DNA from: Pararhizobium sp. YC-54
GTDB lineage: Bacteria > Pseudomonadota > Alphaproteobacteria > Rhizobiales > Rhizobiaceae
Direction of reading: 5' to 3'
Assembly: GCF_025847205.1 (NCBI RefSeq)
Contig: NZ_JAOYTH010000014.1
Location: 113,841-177,840 of the forward strand
DNA length: 64,000 bases
Shown here: positions 52,408 through 61,323 of the stretch, in pieces
How positions within the stretch are numbered: the first letter of the stretch is position 1
Layout of the letters: each line of letters begins with the position of its first letter
Notes under the pieces: generated by a model
The model's database searches: none
What the model was told of the DNA's origin: nothing
Seen by the model: the letters and a program-made list of their open reading frames with translations, nothing else
Position numbers and translations under genes: made by a program

Positions 52408-53226
52408 GGTACTGTAAACTTAACGCTGCGAAGACAAGGTCTGGGATTGTCGTTTTGATTTAGGCGGCGCGAAGGCATGCGATTTGGCGCCAGCTGTCCA
52501 AGACTTCGGCCCGCAGTTGACGATGGTAAGCGGAGGGAATGTCGTGGCGGGGAATGTAAAAGAGGTTGGCGATCGGGTCGTGGATGGAAACGAAGCGTTG
52601 AAGGTGCCTCGCTGACTTGAAGCGTTTCATGATCTTCTCCCGCTGTCGGATAGGTTGATGCGAATTCTCGGCCCGATTGTTCAGGCCCTTGTGCGAGCGA
52701 TGCTCGACGCCGGGCATGATTTCCCGCTTCGCCGCATCGTAGGATCGAAGCTTGTCGGTGATCATGACACGTGGCGAACGGCCTTGTCTCTTCAGGAGTT
52801 TTCGCATTAGTCGCTTTGCAGCCCTGGCATTGCGGCGGCTCTGAACCAGAACGTCAGGCACGAAACCATCCTGATCGACGGCACGCCAGAGCCAACGCTT
52901 CTTGCCGGCGATGGTGATGACAACTTCATCGAGGTGCCATTTGTCACCGGAGCCTGCCGGATGATCGCCTTCGGATATTATTGGCGAAATGCCGACCGAA
53001 CTTCTCCGCCCACAGCCTCACGGTTTGGTGAGAGACGATGACGCCACGGGCAGCCAGCATATCCCCGACCATTCGCAGACTGAGCGGAAACCGGAAATAG
53101 AGCCAAACGGCATGGGCAATTACGTCCGCTGGAAATCGGTGGCGACGATATAGAGGAGCACGGGCAAGTCGGGTCAGACCGCCAGATCCCACATTCTCAT
53201 CGATGCTCGGTTAACGTTACGGTGCC
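52408..53226 (-). mobile_element. IS6-family insertion sequence with a frameshifted transposase
   Basis: The element is about 819 bases. Its ends carry 17-base terminal repeats, GGTACTGTAAACTTAAC at 52408 and the inverse of GGCACCGTAACGTTAAC at 53210-53226, matching at 13 of 17 positions. The transposase is split: the N-terminal frame at 52944-53192 has RHRFPADVIAHAVWLYFR and SLRMVGDMLAARGVIVS, and the C-terminal frame at 52460-52861 has SPRVMITDKLRSYDAAK, RAENSHQPIRQREKIMKR. The reading frame breaks near 52900-52945, so it is inactive. No 8-bp target duplication was seen. Confidence 0.78.
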
Positions 53227-53644
53227 GTTCCGCACCCGCCATTTCAGTTCCGTCGATGTTCTAGAGGAAAGCTTGCGCGCTGATCCGAGCACGAGTGACG
53301 CCAAAACCACAAGATCTTGGGTCGCCATTCCTTTCCTTGGGCCGGACAGCCAGGTGGTGCTCGTTCTTTACGCCACTTGTGGAACGCTCAACTTCTTTGC
53401 CGACGAAGCCCGGATCGAGCAGATGGTTGCAATGGCAAACGGTTTTTGCCGGCTTCATGACTTCCTGCAGGATTCGCCGTTTGCCAACTTGCGCAACTTC
53501 CCGCTTCAGAAGGGCGAGCCAAACAGAAGCGGTGGCGGACTGTACGACGTCCAGGAACCGGTCGAAATTGAGTTGCCAAAGTTCCAGAGCCTGACTTCGT
53601 TCAATTACGAAGCAGCTGCGGCAACACTATCATCGCCGCATTGA
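53227..53644 (+). pseudogene. Fragment of a GAF-like domain protein cut by the IS6 element
   Basis: The frame is open directly from the IS end and reads SWVAIPFLGPDSQVVLVLY, ATCGTLNFFADEARIEQM and VAMANGFCRLHDFLQD. This looks like the last half of a GAF domain followed by a helix. There is no natural start, and the ATG just inside the IS end is accidental. The downstream tail through 53644 has no recognised match. The original protein was likely a regulator or transferase. Confidence 0.4.
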
Positions 53645-53646
53645 GG

Positions 53647-54096
53647 AGCATCGACATCGACGGGCGTGAAAAGCTGGACTTCCTTGAATTCCAGGATCTG
53701 GTGCCGGAATTCTACGGCAATGCCTTGATGATGAGCCCGGAATTCATCGCGAAGCATCCCGATGCCGTGAAGAGGTTGGTCGCGGCTGTCAACCGCGGCA
53801 TTGTCGAGACGCTGAAGGACCCGGAGACGGCCCTGGATGCCGTCGCGAAGATGGCGCCGAAGTTCCGGCGAGAGGTCGACGCGCCACGCCTGATGGGCAC
53901 CCTGCAGGTTGAGATGGCGCATCCGGAAGGTGCTATTCACGGCATTGGCGATGTTGATGACAAACGGATTGAGCGATCGATCAGCCTTATGGTCGAAGCA
54001 TGTCGCCTGCCGCGCACGCCGAAGGCCGAGGAAATCTTCACCCGCGCCTTCCTGCCGCCTCTCGAAGAGCGCGCGAAACCGGTTGCCAAGCTGTAG
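53647..54096 (+). pseudogene. NMT1/SsuA-type binding-protein C-terminal fragment
   Basis: The frame reads LDFLEFQDLVPEFYGNAL, then MMSPEFIAKHPDAVKRLV and AAVNRGIVETLKDPETAL, a pattern of the C-terminal lobe of NMT1/THI5-like or nitrate/sulfonate-type binding proteins. The signal peptide and N-terminal lobe are missing and the joined start is artificial. It directly follows the GAF scrap. It is not a copy of either binding protein at 28713 or 35191. Confidence 0.65.
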
Positions 54097-54292
54097 CGGC
54101 ATAGGAGAAGGTCAGGGTTTGCGGAGCGCCGATGCACGGCGCTCTCGCCCCGATCGCGGCGCTTACAGACGACGGGACGATGCCAGTGATCGTTCGCGAG
54201 CGTTCAAGTCCATCATCCAGTGGGATCGCTTAATAGCGGCGTCAACATTAGGAGCCCTTATAAGACCGTGGCGCATTGAGGGAGTTCGGGGT

Positions 54293-54539
54293 TCAATGCC
54301 CAACCCGGGCAGTAGCAAGGGCAGATTCGTTCACCACTGCCGCAGAATCGGCGACGATCTGAACGAGAGCATTCAATGGCTTGGAGGCGTCGATAGCTAT
54401 GTCGGATGACTGAGGTAGAGCATCAATCTCCACCAGGGGAAGGAATTGGAGCGTACCCTCGGCAAGCTCGGTGGCTGCATCCAATTCTGACGTGAAGGCG
54501 ACATAGTTGCCGCTGCGAGCGAGGTTCTTTGACCTGAGA
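54293..54539 (-). pseudogene. LysR-type C-terminal fragment
   Basis: The minus strand is open to a stop at 54293 and reads ARSGNYVAFTSELDAATE, then LAEGTLQFLPLVEIDA and a final helix. The pattern G.YVAF..EL....LA.GTLQ.LPL resembles the end of LysR substrate-binding domains. The N-terminal part is missing, replaced by the IS3 scrap. The neighbouring 54097-54292 has no gene I recognise. Confidence 0.5.
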
Positions 54540-54588
54540 CCCTTGTTCCCTCCATTTTTCGGGAGAGTCTTGGGTTTTCAATCTGGCC

Positions 54589-54745
54589 CTATGCGGCCTG
54601 TCTTTCCAGAGCGATTTTCATCGCGAACTCATTGGGCGTGATGTTTCCCAACGACGAGTGAGGTCGATTTCGATTGTAGTCCTCCTTCCATTCGGTGATG
54701 TCTCTCCGCGCTTGTGCCAGCGATGAGAACGTTTTGATGCCGGCG
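54589..54745 (-). mobile_element. IS3-family orfB C-terminal remnant
   Basis: The minus strand reads ARRDITEWKEDYNRNRPH, SSLGNITPNEFAMKIALE, then a stop. This is the well-known end of IS3-family transposases, carrying the final catalytic Glu region (YN..RPH.SLG...P). The upstream catalytic domain is gone. It is of a different lineage from the IS3 scrap at 41100. Confidence 0.78.
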
Positions 54746-54777
54746 AAAGTCATATTTTAAGCGAACATTTGAGCAGT

Positions 54778-55716
54778 TTAGGTCAGTTTGACCGGACCCG
54801 AGCTTGGTGCCGAGATCAAATCCTGTTGTTTCGCAACACCAACGAGCCATTTGTGGAACCTTTGGCCGAACGGCTTTTCGAGGGCGGTCCTGTCCCATGC
54901 CAGATAGTAGCTTTCGGGTAGCTTCATGCGGATATCGAAGGGAACCACCAGACTGCCGGCCGCAACCTCGTCCTGAACCATGGAAACTTGAGCAAGGACG
55001 AACCCCCTGCCATTGGCGGCAGCGTCGATGGCGCTGCTCGACAAAGTGAATGAAAGGCCGGAAAACGTCTGCCTGCCATCGGCATTGACCAAGCTGGCCC
55101 AGTCCTTCCATTGTGGAGAAGCCTTGTAATCTGCTTCCCACTCCACATTGAGCAGCGGGAATTTAAGGATGTCCTGCGGACAGTCGAGGACACGATTTGC
55201 GATGAGCGCGGGCGAACAGACCGGCACGATCCAGTCAGTGAACAGATTTGCGACGTGTTCATGCGCATAGGAGCGTCGCCCGTAGGTGATGCGGAAATCC
55301 ACCTGCTCTATGCCGATGCGGGGCTCTTCCTCTTGCCCAACGATCCGCACGTTCGATTCCGGACAGAGGGACTGCCAGTCGAAAATCTTGCGGCTGACCC
55401 ATCTGCTGGCGACCGACGTCAAGGCGCTGAGGACGATCCCGGTCTCGTTCCTGGCTCGCGTGAGAACGTTGGCAGCATGGGAAAGCTGTTGAAAACCCTT
55501 CGCGAGCTCTCGGTAATACAACTGTCCCCATGACGACAATTCGACCCGCCGTCCTCGCCGCTCCAGCAGCGTCAGACCGAGACATTGCTCCAGGTTGCGT
55601 ACCAATTGGCTGATGGCTCCCGGCGACACGCCGAGGTCTTTCGCAGCGGCGCTGACAGAGCCGCATCGTCCAATTGCCTCAAAGGCTTGCAAGCCGCGCA
55701 AGGAAGGGGTCGGCAT
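54778..55716 (-). CDS. LysR-family (GcvA-type) transcriptional regulator
   Basis: A 312-residue regulator. The helix-turn-helix is in LQAFEAIGRCGSVSAAAK and LGVSPGAISQLVRNLEQ, and the effector domain has RKIFDWQSLCPESNVRIV and RITYGRRSYAHEHVANLF, as in the GcvA group. It is transcribed away from the Rieske oxygenase gene with 125 bases between them. That region holds a 15-base palindrome suitable for LysR binding. It likely activates the downstream demethylase operon in response to its substrate. Confidence 0.85.
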   Translation of the reverse strand: MPTPSLRGLQAFEAIGRCGSVSAAAKDLGVSPGAISQLVRNLEQCLGLTLLERRGRRVELSSWGQLYYRELAKGFQQLSHAANVLTRARNETGIVLSALTSVASRWVSRKIFDWQSLCPESNVRIVGQEEEPRIGIEQVDFRITYGRRSYAHEHVANLFTDWIVPVCSPALIANRVLDCPQDILKFPLLNVEWEADYKASPQWKDWASLVNADGRQTFSGLSFTLSSSAIDAAANGRGFVLAQVSMVQDEVAAGSLVVPFDIRMKLPESYYLAWDRTALEKPFGQRFHKWLVGVAKQQDLISAPSSGPVKLT

Positions 55717-55747
55717 CGTGAGGTACTCCTCGGACAGGTTATTTCAA

Positions 55748-55762
55748 TTTAGAATTTCTAAA
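55748..55762. promoter_or_regulatory. Palindrome in the LysR/oxygenase divergent promoter
   Basis: TTTAGAATTTCTAAA is a perfect 7-1-7 dyad and contains the T-N11-A spacing that LysR-type proteins use. It lies 32 bases upstream of the lysR start and 80 bases before the oxygenase start. Binding is inferred from layout. Confidence 0.5.
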
Positions 55763-55841
55763 AAAGAACGCAGGCGCTGGCAACTTGTTAGCACGAAAAA
55801 AAACAAGGAGCATTCGCTTAGCAAAACGCAAGGAGAGCGAA

Positions 55842-56888
55842 ATGTTTCTCAAGAATGCCTGGTACGTCGCCGCATGGGACCACGAGGTCAGCCGCGAGCT
55901 GAAACCCGTTACGATCCTCGGCGAAAACATCGTCCTTTACCGCAGACAGGACGGCCAGGCCGCCGCACTGGAGGATGCCTGTCCCCATCGAAAGCTGCCG
56001 CTCTCCATGGGCCGCATCAAGGGGGACGATGTTGAATGCGGCTATCACGGGCTGACCTTCGACTGTTCGGGCACCTGCACGCGAGTTCCGGGTGCCGAGC
56101 GCATTCCGCATGTTGCCAAGGTGCGCTCCTACCCCGTCCACGAACGCTACGGCCTGCTCTGGATCTGGATGGGCGATGCTGACAAGGCGGACCCGAAGGA
56201 TATCTTCGAGGTCGAGTATTTCGGTGATCCCACGTGGGGCGTCAATCGCGGCGAGTCCATGACGCTCAACTGCAATTATCTCTACATGACGGACAACTTG
56301 CTCGACCCGTCCCATGTCGCCTGGGTCCATCAGTCGTCCTTTGCCAGCTCGGCCTGCGAGGAAACGCCGCTTGAGACGACCGTGCAGGATGATGGCGTCA
56401 CCGTCTGGCGCTGGATGATCGATTCCGAACCGGCCCCGTTCTACGCGCCCTTCCTGCAATTCGAGGGTAACACCGACCGCAAGCAGCACTACGAGGTGCG
56501 CTACCCGAGCAATGCGATCATCAAGGCGATCTTCGCGCCCGCCCACACCGGCGGCGAAGGCCGCGCGCTGCCGGAGAACACCTTCCTCATGGACAGCTAC
56601 AACTTCATGACGCCGGTCGATGAAAACCGCACCAAATATTACTGGTTCCAGATGCGTAATTTTGCGCCTGATGACGCCAAGGTTTCCGAGAGTTTCGCCA
56701 AATCCGTGCGTGGCGCCTTTGAGGAGGACCGCGTCGTTCTGGAAGCGGTCCATCACGGAATGGCCAATTTGCAAACACCGAACCTCGACCTGAAGATCGA
56801 CGTCGGCCCGATGCGCTTCCGGCGCAAGCTGGCTCAGCTGATTGCCGCAGAGGTAAAAGCCGAAACGGCGAGAGCAGCTGCTGAATAA
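55842..56888 (+). CDS. Rieske 2Fe-2S oxygenase (VanA/demethylase type)
   Basis: A 348-residue oxygenase alpha subunit. Rieske ligands are Cys47 and His49 in DACPHRKLP and Cys66 and His69 in ECGYHG. The mononuclear iron region follows with YMTDNLLDPSHVAWVHQS near residue 155. The start MFLKNAWYVAAWDHEVS is typical of vanillate O-demethylase VanA and of related O- and N-demethylases that release formaldehyde. AGGAGAG precedes the ATG at 55842. It is followed by its reductase gene after 12 bases. The substrate need not be vanillate; the amino-acid transporter downstream suggests a methylated amino-acid-like compound. Confidence 0.85.
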   Translation: MFLKNAWYVAAWDHEVSRELKPVTILGENIVLYRRQDGQAAALEDACPHRKLPLSMGRIKGDDVECGYHGLTFDCSGTCTRVPGAERIPHVAKVRSYPVHERYGLLWIWMGDADKADPKDIFEVEYFGDPTWGVNRGESMTLNCNYLYMTDNLLDPSHVAWVHQSSFASSACEETPLETTVQDDGVTVWRWMIDSEPAPFYAPFLQFEGNTDRKQHYEVRYPSNAIIKAIFAPAHTGGEGRALPENTFLMDSYNFMTPVDENRTKYYWFQMRNFAPDDAKVSESFAKSVRGAFEEDRVVLEAVHHGMANLQTPNLDLKIDVGPMRFRRKLAQLIAAEVKAETARAAAE

Positions 56889-56900
56889 GGATCGATCCGG

Positions 56901-58001
56901 ATGTTGAATGCCGCGGCCTCGCGCTTCCGCCCCTTCGAAGTTGTCTCGAAGGTGCGCGAAAGCACTACCATTACGTCTTTCCGTCTCGTCCCTGTTGAAC
57001 CTCAGCATTGGCGGCCGTTCGAGGCGGGACAGTTCCTGACGATGCGCGTTCCCGATCGCAAGGGCGGACATGTCCTGCGCAACTACACCGTCTCCTCCTC
57101 TCCGCGCGAGGAGGGCACGTACCGGATCACCGTGAAACGTGAGGCGGCAACCACGCAGGATGTGCCGGAGGGACTAAGCTCTTGCTGGCTCCATGACGAG
57201 ATCGAGCCCGGCGCCGTCATCGAGATCGACCCGCCGCGCGGCGCATTCAAGCTCGACAACGCGAGTTCCAGGCCGGTCGTGCTTCTTTCCGGCGGCGTCG
57301 GGATGACGCCGACGGTCTCGATGCTGAATGTGCTGGCACGCGAAAGCGACCGTCCCGTCTGGTTCATTCATGCCTGCGACAGCGCGGCCGTCCATGCACT
57401 GCGGGAGGAGGTCGAGTATCTCGCCACGCTACGGCCCGGCATCGCCGTGCATTTCTGCTACCGGTTCGCCGGCAGCGGAGATCTCGATGCAGCCCGATGC
57501 CACTCAAAGGGCTTCCTGACGCGTGCCACGCTCCAAAACCTCCTGCCGCTCGATGACTATGACATCTACATGTGCGGCCCCCCGCCCTTCATGCAGGCCC
57601 TTTACTCCATTCTCGCCGGCCTTGGGGTGCGGAAGGACCGCATCGCCTACGAATTTTTCGGGCCGGCGAGCCTGTTGTCGGAGGCCGGGCAGATGGCGAA
57701 GCCCCCCTCCATGCCAAGTCCCGCCGAGCCGGCTATCGAGAGGAACGGCCCCCACGTCGTTCTCCAGAAGTCGGGGCGCAAACTAGTCTGGGACGGAACG
57801 AGCGAATCCATCCTCGCCTTCCTGGAAGCGCAGGGCATTGAGCCCGAATTCTCTTGCCGTGCGGGGGTTTGCGGGACCTGCGAACAGGGTCTCGTCTCGG
57901 GAGAGGTCGACTACTTCGAGGAGCCCCTCGAGGCGATACCGGACGACCGGGTGCTGCTGTGCTGCACCAGGCCGAAATCCTCGATCGTGCTCGATCTTTG
58001 A
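56901..58001 (+). CDS. VanB-like oxygenase reductase
   Basis: A 366-residue electron-transfer protein, longer than typical VanB by about 45 residues. The FAD/FMN-binding motif RNYTVSSSP lies near residue 59, the NAD-binding GGVGMTPTVSML near 133, and the C-terminal plant-type 2Fe-2S cluster uses SCRAGVCGTC near 317 with a final Cys in LLCCTRPKS. It delivers electrons from NAD(P)H to the Rieske oxygenase encoded just upstream. Confidence 0.85.
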   Translation: MLNAAASRFRPFEVVSKVRESTTITSFRLVPVEPQHWRPFEAGQFLTMRVPDRKGGHVLRNYTVSSSPREEGTYRITVKREAATTQDVPEGLSSCWLHDEIEPGAVIEIDPPRGAFKLDNASSRPVVLLSGGVGMTPTVSMLNVLARESDRPVWFIHACDSAAVHALREEVEYLATLRPGIAVHFCYRFAGSGDLDAARCHSKGFLTRATLQNLLPLDDYDIYMCGPPPFMQALYSILAGLGVRKDRIAYEFFGPASLLSEAGQMAKPPSMPSPAEPAIERNGPHVVLQKSGRKLVWDGTSESILAFLEAQGIEPEFSCRAGVCGTCEQGLVSGEVDYFEEPLEAIPDDRVLLCCTRPKSSIVLDL

Positions 58002-58059
58002 CCGCTCGAAACAAAAGGCTACGGCCTGAACCAGGATACCCAATCCCGAAGGAGGATTC

Positions 58060-59169
58060 GTGACGAAGCCGCTTCATACCGAAATCCCGCTCAATCCGCA
58101 TGTCGCCGGCCTGCCGCCCTACAATGCTGGCATGAACATCGTCGCTGCGCAAAATCACAGCGGCCGGCAGGACATCGCGGCCCTCGCCAGCAACGAGAAT
58201 CCGGATGGCTGCTCCCCTCATGTCACCGCGGCGCTCGCCAGCCTTAATCCCTCACGCTATTCCGACCCGGCCTGCACGGCGTTGCGCGCTGCGCTCAGCC
58301 ACAAGCTCGGCGTTCCCGCCGAAAGCATCGTGGCCGGCAACGGCTCGGAAGAGATGATTGCCGCGGTGTGCCGCGCGGTCCTCAGTCCCGGCGCCCTCGT
58401 GGCCACGGTCTGTCCCGGCTTCGGACTGCACGAGATCGAGGCGCTCGCCAACGGTGCCCGGGTCGAAAAGGTCGCCATGCGGGCGGACCTCGAGTTCGAT
58501 GTACCGGCTATCATCACCATGCTTGAGCGAGCGCCGGCGATCTTCTTCCTCTCCTCCCCTTCAAATCCGGTTGGCCTGGCGCTCGACCGCAAGAGCCTCG
58601 ATCGCGTTCTGGCGGCGGTCGCACCGCAGACACTTCTCGTGCTGGACGAGGCCTATTTCGAATTTACCGACGAAGACATGCCCGATGGTCTTGCCACACT
58701 CTCCACCACAGGCCTCTCCTGGGTGGTGTTGCGAACCTTTTCCAAGGCCTACGGCCTTGCGGGCCTGCGCGTCGGCTACGCCGTGATGTCCGATGTGCGG
58801 CTCGCGCGCGCCGTGACCGCCGCCAAGACGCCGTTCAACGTCAACGCAGCCGCACAGGTCGCCGCCGTCGCTGCGCTGGAGGACGAGGCGTGGATGCGGT
58901 CTTCGGTTGCGGCATTGAAACACGAGCGGGCACGCGTGGCCGATGCCGTCGCCGCGATGGGGCTTTCGGCGGCTAGATCGCAGACGAATTTCCTATTCAT
59001 CGACGTCGGCTGGGAAAGCCGTACAGCGCTGGATCACTTCCTGTCGAATGGGATCATCGTCAAGCCGTGGAAGGAGGGAGGCTACGACACGTTCATCCGC
59101 GTGACGATCGGCACTCCTTTGGAAAACGACCGCTTTCTCGACGCGCTTCGCGCCATCGCCGCGGGGTGA
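58060..59169 (+). CDS. HisC-like PLP-dependent aminotransferase
   Basis: A 369-residue fold-type I aminotransferase. It has ALASNENPDGCSPHVT near residue 44, FFLSSPSNPVGLAL near 170, DEAYFEFTDED near 203 and the PLP lysine in VVLRTFSKAYGLAGLRVGY near 233. The best-known relatives are histidinol-phosphate and aromatic aminotransferases. The start is GTG at 58060 after GGAGG. In this operon it could remove the amino group of the demethylated amino acid, not make histidine, since no his genes are near. Confidence 0.8.
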   Translation: MTKPLHTEIPLNPHVAGLPPYNAGMNIVAAQNHSGRQDIAALASNENPDGCSPHVTAALASLNPSRYSDPACTALRAALSHKLGVPAESIVAGNGSEEMIAAVCRAVLSPGALVATVCPGFGLHEIEALANGARVEKVAMRADLEFDVPAIITMLERAPAIFFLSSPSNPVGLALDRKSLDRVLAAVAPQTLLVLDEAYFEFTDEDMPDGLATLSTTGLSWVVLRTFSKAYGLAGLRVGYAVMSDVRLARAVTAAKTPFNVNAAAQVAAVAALEDEAWMRSSVAALKHERARVADAVAAMGLSAARSQTNFLFIDVGWESRTALDHFLSNGIIVKPWKEGGYDTFIRVTIGTPLENDRFLDALRAIAAG

Positions 59170-59233
59170 CGCCTGCAGCGTGTCTCAAGCCAACACAGAA
59201 CAAAGGTCGGACCACGACCCAAGGGAACGAACA

Positions 59234-61246
59234 ATGAGCGGAAATGCAAGTCTGTACAAAGCAAACCGGGAGCCCCTTCGCATGTCCCCTTCAACGCCAT
59301 CCGGTCTTTTTGCCGGTGACTTTTCCGCCCTGCGCGCCCGATTTCTCACCGCCGCGCGCACCGCTGGGGCCAGCCTGGTCGAATACCTGCATCCCTTGCA
59401 CGGCCCGAAGGGGGAGCGTCTGGCGACGGACGTCGCCTATCTCGGACGCAACGATGCCGAAAAACTTATGGTGCTGATTTCCGGCACGCACGGCGTCGAG
59501 GGCCCTTTCGGCTCGGCCTGCCAGACCGACTGGCTTTCGCAGAATTCCCCCTGGAAGCTTCCCGACGATACCGCCGTTCTGGCGATCCACCTCATCAACC
59601 CCTGGGGCACAGCATGGAGGCGCCGGGTGAACGAAGACAACGTCGACCTCAACCGCAATTTCATCGACTGGCAGAAGGGGCCACCGAAGAATGAAGGGTA
59701 TGCAGCGTTGCACCGCGCCCTCGTCTGTCGCGCCTGGGACGGCCCGGAGCGCGACGCGGCTGTGGAGGCCTACGAAGCCGCCAAACGGCGGCTCGGCGGC
59801 TATGCCGGCATCGCCCCCGTCGTGGAAGCCGGCCAGTACGACTTTCCAGACGGCCTGTTCTACGGCGGTGATGGTCCCGTCTGGTCCAACCGGACCCTCA
59901 TAGAGATTCTGTCGACCTTTGCGCAAAAGGCCGCCGAGGTCGTCGTCTTCGACCTGCACACGGGCGCAGGCCCCTACGGTTACCCTGCACTCCTCTCCAT
60001 CGCCGAGAGCGAGCACGCCGGTTTGGAATGGGGGCGGCGCATCTTCGGCCCCGCACTCTCGGTCGTCGTCACCGGCGAGAATGCGACGACAGATACCGGC
60101 ATTGCCGCAACGGCCACCGGCTATGTCTCGGCCGCGGTGCGAGACGCGCTACCGAAGGCGCGTGTCCTGCCATTGGTCGTCGAATGCGGAACCCTTGACG
60201 GGGCCGCGGTCTCGGATGCGGTCCAGGCGGACAATTGGCTTCATCTGTTCGGCAAGAACGATACGCCGCTCGGAGGCAGGATCAAGGAGACCTTGTGCGC
60301 CGCCTTCATTCCCGACGACGCGGACTGGCAGCGCACCTGTCTGGCGGCCTCGCTGCGTCACTTCGACCGCGCCTTTGCCGACCTCAAGGCGATCGGCGGC
60401 GCGGGTGTCGAAAAATCCGTTCCCGCCGCCGCGGCCGTTGCCATCATCGCCCATCCGGAAGCTGGCGGTCCAAGACTTGACGAAAGGCCGGCGATCGAGG
60501 TGCACGACATCCACAAGCGCTTCGGCCCCCTCCCCGTGCTCAACGGCGTCAGCGTCTCTGCGCAGCCCGGCGAGGTTGTATCGATGATCGGCTCCTCCGG
60601 TTCGGGAAAGAGCACCTTCCTGCGCTGCATCAATCTGCTTGAGCAGCCGAACGACGGGCGCATCGTCATCGATGGTGAAGAAATCCGTATGAAGAAAACG
60701 CCGGACGGCAACGTAGCGCCTGCCGACAGGCGGCAGGTCGAGCGCATCCGCTCGCGCGTCGGGATGGTGTTCCAGAACTTCAACCTGTGGCCACATATGA
60801 CGGTCCTCGAAAACATCATTGAAGCGCCGCTACACGTCCTGAAGGAGGAGCGGCAGGCAGCGGTCGACCACGCCCACGCGCTCCTGAAGAAAGTCGGCCT
60901 CTCCGACAAGCATGCCCAATATCCCGGTCAGTTGTCCGGTGGCCAGCAACAACGTGCCGCCATCGCCCGCACGCTCGCCATGCGTCCGAAGCTCATCCTC
61001 CTGGACGAGCCAACCTCGGCGCTTGATCCCGAGCTGGTCGGCGAGGTCCTGCGCGTCATCCGGCAACTGGCCGAAGAAGGAAATACGATGATCCTCGTGA
61101 CGCACGAAATGCAGTTCGCGCGCGAGGTCTCGCACAAGGTCCTCTTTCTTCACCAGGGAAAGGTGGAGGAGGAGGGTATCCCGGCGGATGTCTTTACCAA
61201 CCCGCGCTCCGAACGCATGCGCCAGTTCCTGGCCCGTACGCTCTGA
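59234..61246 (+). CDS. Fusion of a DUF2817 (M14-like) domain with an amino-acid ABC ATPase
   Basis: A 670-residue protein. Residues about 25-395 are a DUF2817 domain with possible zinc ligands in SGTHGVEGPFGS and VFDLHTGAGPYG, plus NRNFIDW and ECGTLDGAAVSD. Residues about 425-670 are a polar-amino-acid ABC ATPase: Walker A GSSGSGKST, FQNFNLWPHMTVLEN, signature LSGGQQQRAAIARTL, Walker B LILLDEPTSALDPE and H-loop VTHEMQFAR. No start codon lies before the ATPase core, so both halves are made as one chain. The start MSGNAS at 59234 is preferred over a GTG at 59180. It serves with the permeases at 62196 and 62928. Confidence 0.83.
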   Translation: MSGNASLYKANREPLRMSPSTPSGLFAGDFSALRARFLTAARTAGASLVEYLHPLHGPKGERLATDVAYLGRNDAEKLMVLISGTHGVEGPFGSACQTDWLSQNSPWKLPDDTAVLAIHLINPWGTAWRRRVNEDNVDLNRNFIDWQKGPPKNEGYAALHRALVCRAWDGPERDAAVEAYEAAKRRLGGYAGIAPVVEAGQYDFPDGLFYGGDGPVWSNRTLIEILSTFAQKAAEVVVFDLHTGAGPYGYPALLSIAESEHAGLEWGRRIFGPALSVVVTGENATTDTGIAATATGYVSAAVRDALPKARVLPLVVECGTLDGAAVSDAVQADNWLHLFGKNDTPLGGRIKETLCAAFIPDDADWQRTCLAASLRHFDRAFADLKAIGGAGVEKSVPAAAAVAIIAHPEAGGPRLDERPAIEVHDIHKRFGPLPVLNGVSVSAQPGEVVSMIGSSGSGKSTFLRCINLLEQPNDGRIVIDGEEIRMKKTPDGNVAPADRRQVERIRSRVGMVFQNFNLWPHMTVLENIIEAPLHVLKEERQAAVDHAHALLKKVGLSDKHAQYPGQLSGGQQQRAAIARTLAMRPKLILLDEPTSALDPELVGEVLRVIRQLAEEGNTMILVTHEMQFAREVSHKVLFLHQGKVEEEGIPADVFTNPRSERMRQFLARTL

Positions 61247-61323
61247 CGCCCCGCCGCCATCACCTGTCCGGGGATCTCTCCGGACGAGAGCCAACAAGAA
61301 TGCTCAACATGGGGAACCAAAAC

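Noticed and set aside
58060..59169. Naming the aminotransferase hisC for histidine synthesis
   Set aside because: No other his gene is present and the operon is catabolic in character, so only the family is stated.
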